Source of the DNA: MWDV01 sp002070715 | GTDB taxonomy: Bacteria > Verrucomicrobiota > Verrucomicrobiia > Limisphaerales > MWDV01 | Length of the DNA: 64,000 nt | Assembly: GCA_035411585.1 (NCBI GenBank) | Contig: DAONTI010000002.1 | Span: 62,001 to 126,000 of the forward strand | Direction of reading: 5' to 3' | Shown here: one piece after another, positions 25,381 through 33,901 of the stretch | How the letters are laid out: every line of letters starts with the position of its first letter | How positions within the stretch are numbered: the first letter of the stretch is position 1 | The notes under the pieces: model-generated | Told to the model about the DNA's origin: nothing | Database searches by the model: none | Seen by the model: only the letters and a program-made list of their open reading frames with translations | Program-made: the position numbers and the translations under genes

Positions 25381-26784
25381 CTATGCGGTCGCGGTGACGT
25401 TCGTCCGCGTCCTCCGGGGCCGCAAGCGGGGCACGTGATCGCGGGGGATCAATGAGCCGTTTTGCTTTTGGAAGACGAAATGTTCGACCGCCAAGGCGTC
25501 AAAAGCGACTTCGGAATAGGCCGACGCGTAGAGATCGCTGGCGAAATAGATGCGCGGCGACAAGCGTTCAGAAATCAGCGCTTGCAACGCGGCATCCGCG
25601 CCGACGGCGACCTGGGCGCAGGTGGCGTTGGTGCCGGTCACCTCGTGGTTGCCCAACCGATGCACGTAATACACGCGCCGGTCGGGATATTCCAGGCTCA
25701 CGCCAATGATATCTTCGCCTTCGAGGGCGATGGAGGTGTTATCCCCGAGCAGGAGATCGCCGACTTCCACCCGGCCTTGGCGCCGCCATTGTTGTTCCAT
25801 AAACGACATGGTCCGCGGATGGATGGCATACACATACTTGGAGGACGCGCCCAGTTTGGCGCCCAGCTTGACGTTCTCTTCGTGCAGCACCAGCAGACCC
25901 CGGGGATATTCCGGCAGGGAAATCACCGGTTGCATGATCGGGCGCAAATCCTCCCGGTGTTGGAGCGAATTGCCAGCGCACATCTGAAGCTCGCCGCGCA
26001 CGACGTGTCCGGTCGCTTCCCAGACGGTTTCCGCCAAAAACTCCTGGCGCGACCAAGTGATCATGGGTTGCCAGCCTTGGGCGGGCACCGAGGTGTCGTA
26101 TTCGAAATGCACGATCTCGGCGGGCGCGCCATACCGCTGGAATCCGTGCCAGACCCACAGGTTCACCACGCCCGGATTCATGCCGGACCCGAGAATGTGC
26201 GGCGCGTTCCGGGGACGGGCGCGGGTGGGATGCACGTCCGCCACCACTTCCGCCACGTTCCGCTTCGATTCATTCAACGCCGTGTTGATGTAAGAGACGC
26301 CGACGGCATCGGTGGCCGCCAGCACCGGCAGGGTGTCCAAGTCCGTCAGGTCCAGCACGACGTGGATCTGTTTTTGCCGGAGCAGCCGGTGATAATCCGC
26401 CGTATCGTGGGGGAAGCGAATTTCCCGGCGGAGGAATTCATAATCCAAATAATCGTGATCAAGATACCGGTTGCGCAGCACCTCGTCATCGGGATCCACG
26501 AGCACAACCCGGCCAAAATCTTGGCGGCGGTTGGCGAGGCGTTGCAGGAAGGCTTGAGCCACCTGGCCCGAGGCGCCCAGGATCAAAAGCTGGAGCGGCC
26601 GGGGAGGCGACCCGGAGATGACCGATTGCCAGTCAAAACAACGATCCCGGTTCCGAATCCGGTTTCGTTTCCGACCGTTGAGAACGCCATGCCCCGGACT
26701 ACTGCCCACCTCCATCTCCCAAGCAGATTGGATGGAATGAGCATCGCGCGCGATCTGGTTTTGAAGAGGAGGGGCTTGAATCAT
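25381..26784 (-). CDS. Saccharopine dehydrogenase-fold protein, homospermidine synthase-like
   Basis: 467 residues. After a 60-residue N-terminal extension there is a Rossmann nucleotide site (LLILGASGQVAQAFLQRL) with VVLVDPDDE at the end of strand 2. The segment VSYINTALNESK and ILGSGMNPGVVNLWVW follow, resembling homospermidine synthase (NAD-dependent polyamine coupling). Further matches include EFLAETVWEATG. I cannot exclude a related reductase, such as a carboxynorspermidine- or saccharopine-type enzyme. ATG 26784 is preceded by AAAGGAAAC and overlaps the stop of a tiny ORF (ATGA). It lies downstream of another protein of the same fold. Confidence 0.75.
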   Translation of the reverse strand: MIQAPPLQNQIARDAHSIQSAWEMEVGSSPGHGVLNGRKRNRIRNRDRCFDWQSVISGSPPRPLQLLILGASGQVAQAFLQRLANRRQDFGRVVLVDPDDEVLRNRYLDHDYLDYEFLRREIRFPHDTADYHRLLRQKQIHVVLDLTDLDTLPVLAATDAVGVSYINTALNESKRNVAEVVADVHPTRARPRNAPHILGSGMNPGVVNLWVWHGFQRYGAPAEIVHFEYDTSVPAQGWQPMITWSRQEFLAETVWEATGHVVRGELQMCAGNSLQHREDLRPIMQPVISLPEYPRGLLVLHEENVKLGAKLGASSKYVYAIHPRTMSFMEQQWRRQGRVEVGDLLLGDNTSIALEGEDIIGVSLEYPDRRVYYVHRLGNHEVTGTNATCAQVAVGADAALQALISERLSPRIYFASDLYASAYSEVAFDALAVEHFVFQKQNGSLIPRDHVPRLRPRRTRTNVTATA

Positions 26785-27038
26785 GATGTTTCCTTTCTCG
26801 TGTTGGCGGTTCTCAGCAATGCCGGGGTGGGACGCCACCGGGCGTCCATGGTCATCCCGGGACGGATTGAAGATCCCGCATTTTCCCTTGCTGCCGGGCG
26901 GGGGAATCGCTGCGGGAGCGCCCTTTTTCCGGATGGCAGGATCACAGGGAACGCCCGGCGTGGGTTCGACCTTGTGTCGGGCCGCCGTTCCTTGATCGTC
27001 GGTGCGATGACCTTCACCGTTTGCATTGCTTCGTCCAT
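26781..27038 (-). CDS. Possible tiny linker ORF between the two dehydrogenase-fold genes
   Basis: 85 codons starting one base after the stop of the upstream gene and ending in a four-base overlap with the downstream start. This position is suggestive of coupling. The sequence (MDEAMQTVKVIAPTIKERRPD...) is Arg/Pro-rich after residue 20 and matches nothing I know. It may simply be a spacer. Confidence 0.35.
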   Translation of the reverse strand: MDEAMQTVKVIAPTIKERRPDTRSNPRRAFPVILPSGKRALPQRFPRPAARENAGSSIRPGMTMDARWRPTPALLRTANTRKETS

Positions 27039-27039
27039 G

Positions 27040-28200
27040 TTACTTCTTGAGGCGCACCGGTCGGGGGCTCAATGCGGTGGTTTCCCGCCGAATCCGAAAT
27101 CCCCGCCGGGTCATACTCCGCAGAATGGTGGCGCGCACCTTCGCGGACAACGCTTCTGGAGGATACACACCCGCCAGATGCGTGGGCAAGTTTTCTATGA
27201 ACACCGCCGCACTTTGTGCGGAGGCGAAAGCAATCGGGGCGCCGGGCATCCCGTCGCGCCGCAGTTGCCAGAGGCTGGGGAACACGCAGCAGCGGCAGCG
27301 TTCCAGGTGTTGGCGGCCCCGCCAGCCGGAAACCGAAACACACACGGCAAAGCGCGCGTTGCGCAATTGTCCGCGGCGCATGAGCTCCGCCATGTCCGCC
27401 GGCGACGCCGTGTCGGGAAACCGGCGGTTCACTCGATTGGCCGAGGGACGCAGTTTGCCCTGCCGGAACCAACGTCGCAGCCGTTGCATTTCGTTGCCGC
27501 CGATCTTGACGTCCAGATCGTTCATCGGAATGTAGCGGGGTAACGTTACCGCCTCGTCCTGGGCGGCCAACACCACGCGCGAGGCGCCGATGGGATTCGG
27601 AAACCGGAACCACTCCGCCTCCCCAAATCGTTTCCCCAGATGAAACCGGCCCTGCCGGTAGATGCGGGGCCGGGAAACCGCTTCGTCATGGGCGACCTCG
27701 GCGGACCAGGTGGAGACCGGCGTGTCGCTTTGCGTGTCTTCAAAGAGGCGAATCCGCACCCGATCCACTTTGTCCAGGGTATCCGCACAGGCGGCGACTA
27801 ACAGATTGGTCAATCCGGGGGCCGCGCCCGCGTTGATCAAGGCGAGCCGGCGGCGGCGCGCAAAATCGTCGTCAAACCGAAATTGCTCGGCTTTGAACGG
27901 GTTGCGGCTCAGGTGCGAAGCCAGATCCAAATAATGCACGCGCAACCGCAAGGCGGCGCGGATCACGGTTTGGTTGTAAACCGCCGGGGCGGCATTCACC
28001 AGGAGTTGACACCCCTGCGCGGCCCGGGCAACGGAACGCATGCTACGCGCGTTGGCGGAACGGCATTCCAAATGCCGGCCCACGAACCGGTGTGCCCGCG
28101 AGAGATCCCGGTCGCCGCACCAGACGGTGAATCCCCGTCGCCGCAACAACTGGGCCAGCAAACCTCCGGTCGCGCCCGCGCCCAAGACAAACACGCGCAT
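27040..28200 (-). CDS. Saccharopine dehydrogenase family protein
   Basis: 386 residues. It begins MRVFVLGAGATGGLLAQLL, a Rossmann GxGxxG, with CGDRDLSRAHRF after strand 2 and LLVNAAPAVYNQTVIRAAL, VHYLDLAS and LINAGAAPGLTNLLV, all typical of this family. The C-terminal half is basic, and substrate residues cannot be assigned. ATG 28200 has a strong GAGGAGGGTGAC in front. It is likely cotranscribed with the homospermidine synthase-like gene downstream and perhaps acts on the same metabolite. Confidence 0.78.
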   Translation of the reverse strand: MRVFVLGAGATGGLLAQLLRRRGFTVWCGDRDLSRAHRFVGRHLECRSANARSMRSVARAAQGCQLLVNAAPAVYNQTVIRAALRLRVHYLDLASHLSRNPFKAEQFRFDDDFARRRRLALINAGAAPGLTNLLVAACADTLDKVDRVRIRLFEDTQSDTPVSTWSAEVAHDEAVSRPRIYRQGRFHLGKRFGEAEWFRFPNPIGASRVVLAAQDEAVTLPRYIPMNDLDVKIGGNEMQRLRRWFRQGKLRPSANRVNRRFPDTASPADMAELMRRGQLRNARFAVCVSVSGWRGRQHLERCRCCVFPSLWQLRRDGMPGAPIAFASAQSAAVFIENLPTHLAGVYPPEALSAKVRATILRSMTRRGFRIRRETTALSPRPVRLKK

Positions 28201-28201
28201 G

Positions 28202-28402
28202 TCACCCTCCTCGCGGCCCTCGCCGCGACGTTCGCCGTCGCCGCCTGCGGGGTGCCGCCGGATGTCCTCCCCGACTGGGGTTGAGGTCAACGCCACGCGT
28301 CCGAATCAGGATGTCCAGGCGCACTTCGTCCCACGGCACAATCGTGACTTTTCTGGCCGCGCCAAGGTCACGCACCGGGGCGGCAATGGAATGCGATTTC
28401 AT
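28202..28402 (-). CDS. Possible 66-residue ORF upstream of the dehydrogenase-fold gene
   Basis: The first 40 residues (KVTIVPWDEVRLDILIRTRG in the middle) look protein-like. The last 20 are a poly-Arg/Gly run encoded by the ribosome-binding-site region of the next gene. The stop is two bases before ATG 28200. No Shine-Dalgarno is visible at ATG 28402. Confidence 0.35.
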   Translation of the reverse strand: MKSHSIAAPVRDLGAARKVTIVPWDEVRLDILIRTRGVDLNPSRGGHPAAPRRRRRRTSRRGPRGG

Positions 28403-29118
28403 AAAATTTTCGGAGGATCAGGCGCGATATGCCGGCGGCGCCCGTCATCCCCCTTTTCTTTAGCTGGGTTTGTGCCATGAAAAATCGCGTCCGGGACCGC
28501 GGGTTTCGTGCTCCGGTGCCCGCTGGGCGCAGGGAGTGCGGATGTTTTCGTTCCAGGGGCGGTTCGTTTTGTTTCACTGGCAAAGAGTCGCGTCGGCGAC
28601 CGTTGATCGTGTGACCGCTTCCCGTAAACTGACGACATCTCCCATTCACCAAAGAAAAAAGGGCAATCGCGCGGTCTAAACGGAATGGTCTGCGGCGGAG
28701 AAATATCCGCGGCCCAACGCTTCCGGGGATCTGGCACACCGTTCGCTGGAACCACCCATGTTATGAATGAATGTACAGTCCTGACGGGAACCAGGACCGT
28801 TGTTAAGGCGCGGGCGGTGGTGTTCCCTCGTCAGTTGGACCAACGGATTGCCCGTGGATTCAGTGTTCAGAACAAACAGTGGGTCTCGCGATCCGGAGCG
28901 GTCGTTTTGACATTCACCAGTAACAGAGTGCGTGAATGCGATTGGGACCCGCCGAAGGTCGCTTGCGTCACGTCGTGCGGCCTAAAAATTGGTTCGACTC
29001 CCCGATCAGCCAGCCTTTCAGATTTCGATTTGAGGTGCATTTGATTCCGACACTTTCATCGCCGGCTTTTACTTCACCTTTGGCTCGATTCCTGACTAAA
29101 ATCAGCCGGTGCAAACCC
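28403..29118. other. Gene-free stretch, about 700 bases
   Basis: No frame on either strand has a convincing protein. A T-arm-like sequence (GGTTCGACTCC near 28991) is present but does not fold into a tRNA. The region separates divergently transcribed genes and must contain their promoters. It could hide an RNA gene that I cannot recognise. Confidence 0.5.
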
Positions 29119-30159
29119 ATGAGCGCGCGAATTCCATTCCAGCGCCCGATGCTGCTGACGGCGGCGGTGATTCTCGGCGTCGCGCTGGTCTGGACGGAAT
29201 ACGCGGCCGGACGGCAGATCCGCACTCTGCGCGCGCAGGTGACCCAAGCCCAACTCGACACGCTGGCGGACGATCGCGCCGGGCTGGAACAGTTTGTCGC
29301 TGGAATCAACGCCGCGTTGACCCGGGCGGAACGCTTCCAGCGCCTGTCGCGGTGGGGATTGCTGGCCGGCGGCGTGGCGGTGCTGATATTGATCTATCGC
29401 CGCCGGATCAGCCCTCCACCCGCCGATGTGACCGCCAGCCGGGCGCTCATTGAACGGCAGGAAAAGCTGGCGTCCTTGGGCGTGTTTGCCACGGGCATCG
29501 CCCACGAAATCCGAAATCCATTGACGGCCATCAAGCTGCGCGTGTTCAGCCTCAAAACCAGTTTGCGGCCCGACACCTCGGAATACGAAGATTTGGAAGT
29601 CATTGAAAACGAAATTGACGATCTCGAACGCATCGTGCGCGACTTCCTGCAATTCGCTCGGCCCGCGGAACCGGATTTGCAACCGATTTCCGTCGCCAAA
29701 CTCCTCCGCGATACGGCGGGCCTCTTGACGACGGATTTGGCGAAGCGGGCGATCACGCTTCACTTGGATCTCGGCACCGAGGCGGTGGTGCAGGCCGATG
29801 CGGCCCGGATGAAGCAGGTGTTGATCAACATCGTGCAAAACGCCGCGGAGAGCATCGAGAACGGCGGCACCATCACCCTGCGCGCCCGTTTGGACCAGCA
29901 ACCCTTGCAAGACCGTCTCCGTCCGGCGGTCGTTTTGGATATTGCTGACACCGGCAAAGGCATTCCGCCGGCGGTTCAAAAACGCCTGTTCGATCCCTTT
30001 TTCACCACCAAGGAAACCGGGACGGGACTGGGCTTGTGCATCGCGGCGCGCATCGTGGAAAAACATCACGGGGTGATTCATTATCAGACGGAATTACAGC
30101 GCGGCACCACCTTTAGCATCGTCCTCCCCCGCGCGGCCACCAATGAAAACGAAACCTAG
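29119..30159 (+). CDS. NtrB-type sensor histidine kinase
   Basis: 346 residues. A first membrane segment (MLLTAAVILGVALVW), a short coiled-coil periplasmic loop (residues 35-80) and a second membrane segment (WGLLAGGVAVLILIY) are followed by a HisKA domain with the phospho-acceptor His129 in GIAHEIRNPLTAIK. The HATPase domain has N box NIVQNAAESI, G1 DTGKGIPP, F box FDPFFTTKETGTGLGL. Its 3' end overlaps the response regulator gene by 17 bases, so they form a pair. The signal is unknown; the small sensor loop offers little room for ligand binding. Confidence 0.9.
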   Translation: MSARIPFQRPMLLTAAVILGVALVWTEYAAGRQIRTLRAQVTQAQLDTLADDRAGLEQFVAGINAALTRAERFQRLSRWGLLAGGVAVLILIYRRRISPPPADVTASRALIERQEKLASLGVFATGIAHEIRNPLTAIKLRVFSLKTSLRPDTSEYEDLEVIENEIDDLERIVRDFLQFARPAEPDLQPISVAKLLRDTAGLLTTDLAKRAITLHLDLGTEAVVQADAARMKQVLINIVQNAAESIENGGTITLRARLDQQPLQDRLRPAVVLDIADTGKGIPPAVQKRLFDPFFTTKETGTGLGLCIAARIVEKHHGVIHYQTELQRGTTFSIVLPRAATNENET

Positions 30160-31573
30160 CATCCTGCTGATCGAAGACGACGTGAACATCGCCACCGGCC
30201 TGCAAAAGGTGATGCAGGCCCACGGGTACGAGGTCGCCACGTTGAACCGGGGCGACGACGGATTGGCCCAGGCTGCGGCGCATCCGTTTGATGTGGTCAT
30301 TACGGATTTGAAACTGCCCGGACTGGACGGGTTGGAACTGGTCCGCCAATTGCACCAGACCAAGCCCAAGCTGCCCATCATTCTGATCACCGCGCACGGC
30401 TCGACCGAAATCGCCATTGAAGCGACCAAGTGGGGCGCCTTTGATTATGTGCCCAAACCTTTTGAAGTGGATGAACTGCTCGACCTGACCGCCAAAGCGC
30501 TGGAGAGCAGCCGGCTCATGTCCGAACCGGTCGAGATGGGCGAACCCCTTTCCAACCACACCGCCATCGTCGGCAAAAGCCGGGTGATGCAGAGCATCTA
30601 CAAGGAAATCGGGCGGATCGCGGCCACTTCCGTGACCGTGCTGATCCGCGGAGATACCGGCACGGGCAAGGAACTCATCGCCCGCGCCATTTATCAGCAC
30701 AGTGACCGCGCCGGCGCGCCGTTCATCGCCGTCAACTGCGCCGCCATCCCGGAGACCTTGCTGGAAAGCGAACTCTTCGGCCACGAACGCGGCTCGTTCA
30801 CCGGCGCCGATGCCCGGCGTATTGGCCGCTTTGAACAAGCCAACGGCGGCACCCTGTTGCTGGATGAGATTGGCGACATGAGCACCAGCCTCCAGGCCAA
30901 GCTGCTCCGGGTGCTCCAGGAAAAAACCATCCAACGCGTGGGCGGGCGTGAAAGTGTGCCCGTTGACGTGCGCATTCTGGCCGCCACCCATCGGAATTTG
31001 GAGGCTGCCATCCGGGAGCGCCTGTTCCGGGAGGACCTTTTCTACCGGCTGAGTGTTGTGACCATTAAACTGCCGCCGCTTCATCAACGCGCCAGCGACA
31101 TCCCGGACATGGTCCGGTATTTTCTGCGTCGTTACGGCCCGGAAGCCGGCGTGGCCTCGCCCGCCATCAGTCCCGAGGCGATCCAGTTGTTGCAAAACCA
31201 ATCCTGGCCGGGGAACGTGCGGGAATTGGAAAACACCGTGCGCAAAGCGTTGTTGATTGCGCGCGACTACACCATCAGCCCGGAACACGTTCGGGAGGTC
31301 CTGACCAAGGCGCGCGAGCCGGTGGCGGTTTCCAACCAATCCCACGCCGCCTATATCACCGCCCTGATGGATCAGGTGGAACATGGCGAAGTCCAGAATG
31401 CCTTTGCCCGGATGCTGGCCGATCTCGAACCGGAACTTTACGCGCAGGCCATCACCCGCGCCCAAGGCAACATCACCAAAGCCGCCCAGTGGTTGGGCGT
31501 CACCCGGTTGAAGATGCGCGAGAAACTCCGGGAATTCGGCCTGCATCCCAGTCGGAACGAGCCAACGGAATAA
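30143..31573 (+). CDS. NtrC-family sigma54-dependent response regulator
   Basis: 476 residues: receiver domain with the phospho-acceptor Asp in VVITDLKLPG and Lys in VPKPFE; an AAA+ domain with Walker A GDTGTGKELIA, the sigma54-contact loop GSFTGAD (Ser in place of the usual Ala), Walker B GGTLLLDEIGD and arginine-finger region SWPGNVRELEN; and a C-terminal Fis-type helix-turn-helix (GNITKAAQWLGVTRLKMREKL). It activates sigma54 promoters when phosphorylated, presumably by the kinase encoded just upstream. Targets cannot be inferred. Confidence 0.93.
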   Translation: MKTKPSILLIEDDVNIATGLQKVMQAHGYEVATLNRGDDGLAQAAAHPFDVVITDLKLPGLDGLELVRQLHQTKPKLPIILITAHGSTEIAIEATKWGAFDYVPKPFEVDELLDLTAKALESSRLMSEPVEMGEPLSNHTAIVGKSRVMQSIYKEIGRIAATSVTVLIRGDTGTGKELIARAIYQHSDRAGAPFIAVNCAAIPETLLESELFGHERGSFTGADARRIGRFEQANGGTLLLDEIGDMSTSLQAKLLRVLQEKTIQRVGGRESVPVDVRILAATHRNLEAAIRERLFREDLFYRLSVVTIKLPPLHQRASDIPDMVRYFLRRYGPEAGVASPAISPEAIQLLQNQSWPGNVRELENTVRKALLIARDYTISPEHVREVLTKAREPVAVSNQSHAAYITALMDQVEHGEVQNAFARMLADLEPELYAQAITRAQGNITKAAQWLGVTRLKMREKLREFGLHPSRNEPTE

Positions 31574-31711
31574 CACCCGGCAACCTGCGGTTCTCCAGGA
31601 CGGCGGTGCCGCGCAGGGGCGGGGCGGTTCGGCGGCGAAGGCATCGCGCTTAGCCGACCTCATCATTTGACGTGCATCAGCCGCCGCCGTGAATATGCTG
31701 CCTCCCAGCTT

Positions 31712-32926
31712 ATGGCCATCATCAAACCCTTTGCGGCTCTGCGTCCGCGCCCGGAACTGGCGGCGCAAGTCTGCGAATTGCCCTACGACGTTTTGTCGTC
31801 TGAGGAAGCGCGCCAACTGGCTGCGGATAATCCGCTCAGCTTTCTCCACGTCAGCAAGCCGGAGATTGATTTGCCGCCGGACACCAATCCGTACGCTCCG
31901 GAGGTGTATGCCAAGGGGCGGGAAAACCTCCGCCGGCTCTTGGCCGACGGCGTGTTGCGGCAGGATGCCGAGCCGTGTTTTCATCTGTACCGGCAGGTCA
32001 TGGGAGCGCATTCCCAAACGGGTCTCGTGGCGGTGGCCAGTTGCGAGGAATATCTGGCGGGCGTCATCAAGAAGCACGAACTGACCCGTCCGGACAAGGA
32101 AGACGACCGCGTGCGCCACATCGAAACGCTGAACGCGCAAACCGGCCCGGTGTTTCTACTGCACCGCGCCGTTCCCGCCTTGGATGACTTGTTCGCGCGC
32201 CGGACGGAGGCCCCGCCCGAAGTGGATTTCACCGCTCCCGATGGCGTGCGGCACATGGCGTGGCGCCTTTCGGATGCCGCGGACATCGCATTCATCGAAT
32301 CCGCGTTCGCGCGTATCCCGTATCTCTACATTGCCGACGGGCATCACCGCAGCGCGGCCGCTGCGCGGGTGTATCAAAGCCGGCGGGGCGCCGGCGCCAG
32401 CGCGTTTTTCCTGGCGGTGATTTTTTCGCATCACCAATTGCAAATCCTGCCCTATAACCGGGTGGTCAAGGATCTGAACGGCCTGTCTCCGGACGCTTTT
32501 CTTCGGCAACTAGCCGCCGTCGGCGACGTGACGGTTTCCGGGCCGCCCCAACCTCGGCGACCGCACGAGGTGAGCTTTTATCTGGCGGGACGCTGGCACA
32601 CCCTGGCCTTTCACCCTGCCTTGATGCAGGGGGTGACTCCCGTGGAGCAACTGGACACCAGCCTGTTGCAACGCCAGGTGTTGGCGCCGCTGTTGGGCAT
32701 TGCCAATCCGCGCACCAGCGAGCGGCTCAGTTTTGTGGGCGGCATCCGGGGGACGGCGGAACTGGTGCAACTCGTGGATCGCGGGGCGTACGCCTGTGCG
32801 TTCTCCCTGTTTCCCACGCAAGTTGAAGACCTGATGGCGGTGGCGGACGCCGGGGAATTGATGCCGCCCAAGAGCACCTGGTTTGAGCCCAAGCTGCGGG
32901 ACGCAATGTTTTGTCATCTCCTCTGA
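31712..32926 (+). CDS. DUF1015 family protein
   Basis: 404 residues, normal for DUF1015. Motifs AIIKPFAALRPRPE at the N-terminus, LPYDVLSSEEAR, FLHVSKPEID, GVIKKHELTRPDKEDDR and YIADGHHRSAAA are all typical of the family. Function is not firmly established; members often sit near serine biosynthesis genes, but no such gene is adjacent here. ATG 31712 is chosen because homology starts there; the frame extends upstream without coding character. Confidence 0.88.
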   Translation: MAIIKPFAALRPRPELAAQVCELPYDVLSSEEARQLAADNPLSFLHVSKPEIDLPPDTNPYAPEVYAKGRENLRRLLADGVLRQDAEPCFHLYRQVMGAHSQTGLVAVASCEEYLAGVIKKHELTRPDKEDDRVRHIETLNAQTGPVFLLHRAVPALDDLFARRTEAPPEVDFTAPDGVRHMAWRLSDAADIAFIESAFARIPYLYIADGHHRSAAAARVYQSRRGAGASAFFLAVIFSHHQLQILPYNRVVKDLNGLSPDAFLRQLAAVGDVTVSGPPQPRRPHEVSFYLAGRWHTLAFHPALMQGVTPVEQLDTSLLQRQVLAPLLGIANPRTSERLSFVGGIRGTAELVQLVDRGAYACAFSLFPTQVEDLMAVADAGELMPPKSTWFEPKLRDAMFCHLL

Positions 32927-32931
32927 CGGAT

Positions 32932-33372
32932 ATGAATAGAGACGACACCAACGCTTGGGTGATCCTCCGGGTGGTGGCGGGTCTGGCCGGCTTTATCCCC
33001 GCGCCCCTTGCCTTCCTTATCCTGCGTGCGCGCGGCTCGGCGGTTGTGTCTTGGTGGGGGGCGATCATGGTCTCGACCCCGGCGACCCTCGCGGCGCTGT
33101 GTTGGTGGTGCGCGCTCCGAGTTCATCACGCTCTTTCACGGGCGCGCATGGTGTACGCCGTCGTCGGCGGAATGGTGCTCGGAGGGGTGGCTTTTGTTGC
33201 CGGTTTTGTGGGGTCGATTATTTATACGCCGCAGGCCAATCAAGGGCCGCTGCTCGGCATCTTTGTGACCGGCCCCGCCGGCTTGCTCGTGGGCTTCTGG
33301 CTTGGCGCGTTCGTGGGTTCCTTCGGCTTCGCGCCGAATCCGTTGCCAAACAACCCGATGGCCGTTCAATAA
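32932..33372 (+). CDS. Integral membrane protein of unknown function
   Basis: 146 residues with four hydrophobic segments (VILRVVAGLAGFIPAPLAFLI; WWGAIMVSTPATLAALCWW; MVYAVVGGMVLGGVAFVAGFV; LLGIFVTGPAGLLVGFWLGAF). It starts five bases after the DUF1015 gene. No family recognised. Confidence 0.65.
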   Translation: MNRDDTNAWVILRVVAGLAGFIPAPLAFLILRARGSAVVSWWGAIMVSTPATLAALCWWCALRVHHALSRARMVYAVVGGMVLGGVAFVAGFVGSIIYTPQANQGPLLGIFVTGPAGLLVGFWLGAFVGSFGFAPNPLPNNPMAVQ

Positions 33373-33392
33373 CGCAGGCCAGCAATTCGGTT

Positions 33393-33827
33393 ATGCAGCG
33401 GCGCGTTCCCACACTACTGGTACTAGCCATCCTTGTGATGATCGCCGTCGCGTGGGGAGGCTTTGCTTACTTCGGGGATACGATATTCAAGCAAGCGCGG
33501 CGCATGAAGCTCGGGTATGGGTTTCTGTCCGGGATTACGAACGCAGTGTATGCTCATCCTGAGTTTCGGGAGGTTCGGGTTGGCGTGGGCACCGCCAAGA
33601 CAGGCTGTTTCCTTGTTGATGGGATGGTGGAGACGCACGAGCAGTTTGCCAAACTGCAGCGCGTTATTGCGGACATAAAACCACCGTTGCCGGTTGTCTA
33701 TCGGCTCAAGGTTTGGGAAGATTACGCTGAAAGCCAGCGGACCGAACCCAACCTTGCCACGAACCGCAATCCGTCAATCCACTCAGAAACAAATCGAACC
33801 GCCTCCGCCCCCGGCGCCCAGCGCTGA
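33393..33827 (+). CDS. Small membrane-anchored protein
   Basis: 144 residues: one N-terminal membrane segment (TLLVLAILVMIAVAWGGFAYF) followed by an about 80-residue extracytoplasmic domain (VRVGVGTAKTGCFLVDGMVETHEQFAKLQRVI) and a low-complexity tail (TNRNPSIHSETNRTAS). Unrecognised. It follows the previous membrane protein by 20 bases. Confidence 0.6.
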   Translation: MQRRVPTLLVLAILVMIAVAWGGFAYFGDTIFKQARRMKLGYGFLSGITNAVYAHPEFREVRVGVGTAKTGCFLVDGMVETHEQFAKLQRVIADIKPPLPVVYRLKVWEDYAESQRTEPNLATNRNPSIHSETNRTASAPGAQR

Positions 33828-33901
33828 CCTTCATGCGGCAAATCATCCAGCGCCAATGGCGTCCGGATAACCACGCGCGGCTCGGCGGTTATTGGCCAAG
33901 C

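Noticed and set aside
25462..27543. A 693-codon plus-strand frame across the dehydrogenase-fold genes
   Set aside because: The opposite strand carries clear Rossmann motifs; the plus-strand product is low in recognisable structure and spans two genes.
28953..29015. tRNA-like stretch: GATTGGG can pair with CCCGATC and a GGTTCGACTCC T-arm-like sequence lies near 28991
   Set aside because: The T-stem does not pair properly, no D-arm or anticodon arm can be drawn, and the acceptor and T-arm need the same bases.
30113..32140. A 675-codon minus-strand frame over the NtrC-like gene
   Set aside because: The plus strand encodes an unmistakable sigma54 activator; the antisense product is a codon-bias shadow.
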